54,029 nucleotides of DNA from DAOTXN01 sp034435435 (GTDB lineage: Bacteria > Chloroflexota > Anaerolineae > S140-20), in contig DAOTXN010000074.1 of NCBI GenBank assembly GCA_034435435.1, positions 1 through 54,029 on the forward strand, in the 5' to 3' direction. A program made the translations under genes and the position numbers. Position 1 is the stretch's first letter. Every line of letters starts with the position of its first letter. This document shows positions 51,182 through 54,029 of this stretch, piece after piece. Under the pieces are notes generated by a model, which saw only the letters and a list, made by a program, of their open reading frames with translations, was not told the origin of the DNA and searched no databases.

Positions 51182-52378
51182 TTATCTTCCTCGCGCGATT
51201 TGTTTGGATTGCCACTTGCCCGACGCCTGGAAGGTCAAGCGCTGGTTGCGCAGCTCCAATTCGATCAGGTAATCCAGATGTGCCTTTTCCACGCTGCCCA
51301 CTACGGCCAGCTCGTCGGCGCGTGAAAGGATGTAGGGATAAGGAGGCGTCAGTTGGCGGGCCTGCTGCACCAGCAGCGCATGGAGCCGGTCCATCGCCTG
51401 ATCGTCCTCGGCGACCCAGCGGGGTGTTTCTACCCGGGCCAGCGCCGGTTCTCCGTGGTGGGCCACGTTGAGATAGAAAAAGAACACTTCGTGACTGGCA
51501 GCATAATCTTTAAAGTCTAGATTGCGCGGCGACCAGGTGATAAAGCGTGCGGAACGCTCTCCTGGCCTCAACAGCCGGGCAAAAATCGCCGCGTCGCTCA
51601 CACCTTGTAGCGGTCCGTGGGTCGCTAAAGCAGCCTGGCTCATCTCGGAATGTTCGAGCGCCGCCAGATGAAGCAGGCTGATCACCCCTGTGGTCAGCGG
51701 CCTATCCACATAGCCGGCCGCCGTCGCACTGGCGTCTCGCAGCTTGGTCAGCGCCTCCAGATAGCGGCGCTGATAGTCGGCCCGTTCTACGTCCGATAGT
51801 CCTTCCAGCGCCGACCAAAAGAGCAGCCCGCCGTCGGCCAGGGCCACCACTGGCGCTGCCCCTCGATGGTCCCAGGCCAGGTCGGCCAGAAACTGAATCT
51901 CAGCCAGGTCACGCTGGCTGTTGACCACCCCCGCCGAGGTGGGTTGCAGGTCTGACGTTTGCACCTGCTTTGGCTCGTAGACCAGACGCGGCGTGTTAAA
52001 GAGCGCCGGTGGGTGGCCGCTGCCGTGTTGGATGACGATGCCTCCTACGTTGATCAGGTAGTACAGAGTAGCCGCGTGGCGGTCGGGGACGATCTGGGAG
52101 CCGTCGGTGGCGATGAGCGTCGCCTGCGTGGGTGGGGGGGGACAGGGATGATGCGTTGCCAGCGCTTCATCGCGGTCAGCCGGCCGCGCGCCCCGCCATC
52201 CCAGGTCGGCGTGGGTGACAAAATCTACTTTGTCCCGCAGCGTCGCCAGTTGCTCCGAGTAGGCGTGCAGCCGCCGCTCGGCCTCATCTACCCGGTCGCT
52301 CAGCTCCAGCGTATGAGCCGCCAGATGAAAAGCCATTTCTTTGATTTGGGGCGCAACCTTGGCCAATTCCAGGGTCAT
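51182..52378 (-). CDS. nurA: NurA 5'-3' nuclease
   Basis: A 398-aa NurA-domain protein with the two catalytic Asp motifs: 'LIATDGSQIVPDRH' (about residue 90) and 'VVALADGGLLFWSAL' (about 178). A third acidic region lies in the C-terminal third, around 'YPYILSRADELAVVG'. The helical N-terminus contains a coiled coil ('LSDRVDEAERRLHAYSEQLA'). NurA degrades the 5' strand of DNA ends while HerA drives DNA through the complex. ATG at 52378 is about 23 nt after the predicted transcription start. It is first gene of the unit and ends immediately before the HAS-barrel ATG. Confidence 0.9.
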   Translation of the reverse strand: MTLELAKVAPQIKEMAFHLAAHTLELSDRVDEAERRLHAYSEQLATLRDKVDFVTHADLGWRGARPADRDEALATHHPCPPPPTQATLIATDGSQIVPDRHAATLYYLINVGGIVIQHGSGHPPALFNTPRLVYEPKQVQTSDLQPTSAGVVNSQRDLAEIQFLADLAWDHRGAAPVVALADGGLLFWSALEGLSDVERADYQRRYLEALTKLRDASATAAGYVDRPLTTGVISLLHLAALEHSEMSQAALATHGPLQGVSDAAIFARLLRPGERSARFITWSPRNLDFKDYAASHEVFFFYLNVAHHGEPALARVETPRWVAEDDQAMDRLHALLVQQARQLTPPYPYILSRADELAVVGSVEKAHLDYLIELELRNQRLTFQASGKWQSKQIARGR

Positions 52379-52407
52379 AGGCTCATTGCTCGGTACAAGA
52401 TGAGAGG

Positions 52408-52436
52408 ACTATAGCACGTCTGTTCGCAATCGTCAA
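52408..52436 (-). promoter_or_regulatory. promoter of the nurA-herA unit
   Basis: On the minus strand TTGACG (52436-52431), a 17-bp spacer and TATAGT (52413-52408). The predicted start near 52401 gives a leader of about 23 nt for nurA. Confidence 0.75.
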
Positions 52437-52484
52437 GGAGCTACATTCCGCCATCAATCCGGGGACTGGCCAGTTCTTGGCTTT

Positions 52485-52555
52485 GGACAGGACTTGCAAG
52501 ATGAACCAGACCAGACAAACTGGCAAGAATCCTGTCAATCCTGTTCATCCTGTCC
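52485..52555. repeat. 'gacaggatt' imperfect palindrome, copy 2
   Basis: 'ggacaggacttgcaagat' at 52485 pairs imperfectly with the reverse complement of 'atcctgttcatcctgtcc' ending at 52555; the right arm also carries tandem 'aatcctgtc' units. It sits between the nurA promoter and the ABC permease gene. Confidence 0.6.
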
Positions 52556-52575
52556 AAAAACGAACAACCGTCCCT

Positions 52576-53409
52576 TCAATCCAACTGGAGACGCTTTTCC
52601 AGGGCGCGCACCAGCAGCGCCAGCCCCAGCGTCATCACCAGGTATAAAAAGGCGACCACGTTGTAGGTCTCGAAGAATTTGAACGTGGAGGCCGAATAGA
52701 CCTTGCCCAGTTGGGTGATGTCCTGCACGCCCAGCGCCGAGACTAGGGCCGAATCTTTGAGGATAGCGATAAATTCGTTGCCCAGGGCGGGCAAAACGTT
52801 ACGCACGGCCTGCGGCAGCAAAATGTAGCGCATGGTCTGCCAATAGGTGGCCCCGGCCGTCTGGGCCGCCTCGGTCTGCTCTTTTTCAATGGACGAGATA
52901 CCGGCCCGGAAAATCTCCGCGATAAAGGCGCTGTAACCGATGGTCAGGGCCAGGATGGCCCGCGCCGTCAGGTCTATCTGGCGCACGCTGATTTTGGTCA
53001 TGAGCTCGGCCTGGATCAGGGGGCCGCACAGCCAGTTCAGTGCGTTGACCAGCGCCGGCGCGCCGACGAAGGTGATATAGTAGAGCAGCACCAGCATGGG
53101 CACGCCGCGGATGATCTCGACGTAGAACGAGGAAATCTCTTGGGTCACGCGGCTGCGATAGACCCGCATGAGGCTCAGCAACAGTCCCAACACGATGGCC
53201 AGCACGTAGGCGATGAACGAGACATACACCGTGGTCCACATGCCCCGGCGCACGGCGTTAAAGATGATGCGATAGTCGCGATCCTGGGTGATGCCCCACA
53301 GCAGGACGATCCCTAGCAGCGCCGAGACCAGCAACCAGTAAGGCAGTCGAGCCAGTCTATCGGTGAGGGGGAGCAAGTGCGAGCGCCGGGTGTGGTGGTC
53401 GGATTTCAC
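52576..53409 (-). CDS. polar amino-acid ABC transporter permease
   Basis: A 277-aa inner-membrane permease of the HisM/GlnP type. About five to six hydrophobic segments are visible after a basic N-terminus. The EAA-loop region for the ATPase contact reads 'EAAQTAGATYWQTMRYILLP' with 'QAVRNVLPALGNEF' following, and the family-typical 'VEIIRGVPMLVLLYYI' is present. The GTG start at 53409 has GGAG 6 nt upstream. The upstream gene encodes the matching substrate-binding protein, so this is an amino-acid uptake operon; its ATPase gene is not in the window. It ends about 140 bp before the nurA promoter. Confidence 0.88.
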   Translation of the reverse strand: MKSDHHTRRSHLLPLTDRLARLPYWLLVSALLGIVLLWGITQDRDYRIIFNAVRRGMWTTVYVSFIAYVLAIVLGLLLSLMRVYRSRVTQEISSFYVEIIRGVPMLVLLYYITFVGAPALVNALNWLCGPLIQAELMTKISVRQIDLTARAILALTIGYSAFIAEIFRAGISSIEKEQTEAAQTAGATYWQTMRYILLPQAVRNVLPALGNEFIAILKDSALVSALGVQDITQLGKVYSASTFKFFETYNVVAFLYLVMTLGLALLVRALEKRLQLD

Positions 53410-53430
53410 CCCTGTCTCCTGCGTCGGTCG

Positions 53431-53467
53431 CCCTCTCGCAGGTCGCCGCCGGCGACCTGCGGGAGGG
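53431..53467. other. strong 17-bp-stem hairpin between the ABC genes
   Basis: 'ccctctcgcaggtcgcc' (53431-53447) pairs with 53451-53467 with one mismatch and a 3-nt loop. There is no U-tract on the minus strand. Between binding-protein and permease genes such hairpins often protect the upstream mRNA and lower permease expression (inference). Confidence 0.65.
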
Positions 53468-53502
53468 TGTTTTCAGGTAACTGCGCAGCTACTCTCAAAT
53501 TG

Positions 53503-53569
53503 GACAGGATTCACAGGATTGACAGGATAAAAACGGTTTGAAATCCTGTTAAATCGTGTAAATCCTGTC
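53503..53569. repeat. 'gacaggatt' imperfect palindrome, copy 3
   Basis: The left arm has three tandem 'acaggatt' units (53503-53528), and the right arm 'atcctgttaaatcgtgtaaatcctgtc' (to 53569) is its near reverse complement. An outer pair 'gtaactgc' (53477-53484) and 'gcagttac' (53588-53595) extends the foldback to about 119 bp. Confidence 0.65.
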
Positions 53570-53604
53570 AAACAACTGCTGGGCCGGGCAGTTACGTTTT
53601 CAGG

Positions 53605-54029
53605 CTATTGCGCCGTCGGATCGTACATGAAGAACCAGCGCGTGTTCAGATGCTCCAAAAAGCCGTCCTCCTTCATAGTTTGGATGGCGGCGTTAAAGGG
53701 TTCGACCAGGTCAGAGTCGGGGGTAAAGATGAAGCCGAACTCCTCCGTGCCCAGCGGGTCGCCGATGGTCTTGAGCCGCTCGGGGTTGGCTCCGATGTAG
53801 CCCCGGCTGGAGGCGGCGTCCATCAGCACCATGTCCACGTCGCCGGTGAGTAGGGCTTGCACGGCTGCCCCAAAGTTCTCGAACAGCTTGATGCGCGGGT
53901 TGGCTTCGTCGCCGTCGAGCACTTCGTACACGGCCACGTAAAAGTTGGTGGTGCCGGTCTGCGAACCGATCAGCAGCTCGGGGTCGGCGGCGAACTCGGC
54001 GGGCGTGCTGAAACGCGCCTCGTCGGCCC
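53605..54029 (-). CDS. amino-acid ABC transporter substrate-binding protein (5' part outside the window)
   Basis: The C-terminal 140 residues of a type 3 extracellular solute-binding protein; the frame stays open to the right edge ('ELLIGSQTGTTNFYVAVYEV'). 'LLTGDVDMVLMDAASSRGYI', 'TEEFGFIFTPDSDLVEPFNA' and 'AIQTMKEDGFLEHLNTRWF' are characteristic of SBP_bac_3 proteins. The start and signal peptide lie beyond 54029. It is upstream of the permease in the same direction, so it supplies that transporter with amino acid. Confidence 0.85.
   Translation of the reverse strand, partial: ADEARFSTPAEFAADPELLIGSQTGTTNFYVAVYEVLDGDEANPRIKLFENFGAAVQALLTGDVDMVLMDAASSRGYIGANPERLKTIGDPLGTEEFGFIFTPDSDLVEPFNAAIQTMKEDGFLEHLNTRWFFMYDPTAQ

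Noticed and set aside
48142..52378. HerA-Sir2 or HerA-DUF4297 defence system
   Set aside because: The partner is a NurA nuclease with SbcCD nearby, and no Sir2 or DUF4297 effector is encoded; this is the recombination-type pair.
1..54029. Prophage or integrative element
   Set aside because: No integrase, capsid, terminase, conjugation or transposase genes and no tRNA attachment site were seen.

Overview
The window is a GC-rich bacterial segment that most resembles an Anaerolineae-type Chloroflexota. That placement is an inference from three things: secreted proteins ending in an 'FLPLV/YLPVV' tail, an archaeal-style NurA-HerA pair next to SbcD-SbcC with a free-standing HAS-barrel protein, and intergenic palindromes built on 'gacaggatt'. 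No rRNA, tRNA, CRISPR array or transposase gene was seen.

Region 1 (about 1-4173). A possible 3' end of a plus-strand gene lies at the left edge. It is followed by a large secreted beta-helix protein on the minus strand and a gene-poor stretch holding a 116-bp MITE-like element with perfect 18-bp terminal inverted repeats.

Region 2 (4174-37727). About 22 co-directional, tightly packed plus-strand genes form an exopolysaccharide or cell-surface glycan locus. It contains three GT4 glycosyltransferases, a Wzx-like flippase, a Wzy/WaaL-type polymerase or ligase, a uridine kinase-like protein, AlgD-type GDP-mannose dehydrogenase and two polysaccharide deacetylases. It also contains three FemAB-type aminoacyl/acyl transferases, a DegT aminotransferase, a sulfotransferase, two CapK/PaaK-type AMP ligases, an asparagine-synthase homologue without the usual Cys2, two alkaline-phosphatase-superfamily proteins, an EEP phosphoesterase, an unusual nucleotidyltransferase and three large secreted proteins. 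My reading is an uronate-containing glycan that is deacetylated, sulfated and acylated or aminoacylated. The order FemAB-GT4-AlgD-GT4-FemAB is a mirror made of paralogous pairs.

Region 3 (37735-42168). Four plus-strand genes: a membrane-anchored coiled-coil protein with its own sigma70-like promoter, an orphan type I substrate-binding lipoprotein, a stand-alone receiver domain and a GH13 alpha-glucosidase. The GH13 gene carries an in-frame hairpin repeat. This region is rich in short repeats.

Region 4 (42188-52436, minus strand). A DNA-end-processing island in two transcription units. Unit one has a clear promoter and reads nurA, HAS-barrel protein, MNT, HEPN, herA, PIN protein, a 78-aa protein and a CopG-like antitoxin, ending at an intrinsic terminator. 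Unit two starts at a promoter overlapping that terminator and reads a 96-aa unknown, sbcD, dinJ, frameshifted yafQ and sbcC. Toxin-antitoxin cassettes are thus threaded through the NurA-HerA and SbcCD genes. A 64-bp direct repeat of the sbcD 3' end brackets the dinJ-yafQ insertion. This is the most unusual system in the window.

Region 5 (52576-54029, minus strand). An amino-acid ABC permease and the 3' part of its substrate-binding protein run off the right edge, separated by a strong hairpin and a 'gacaggatt' palindrome.
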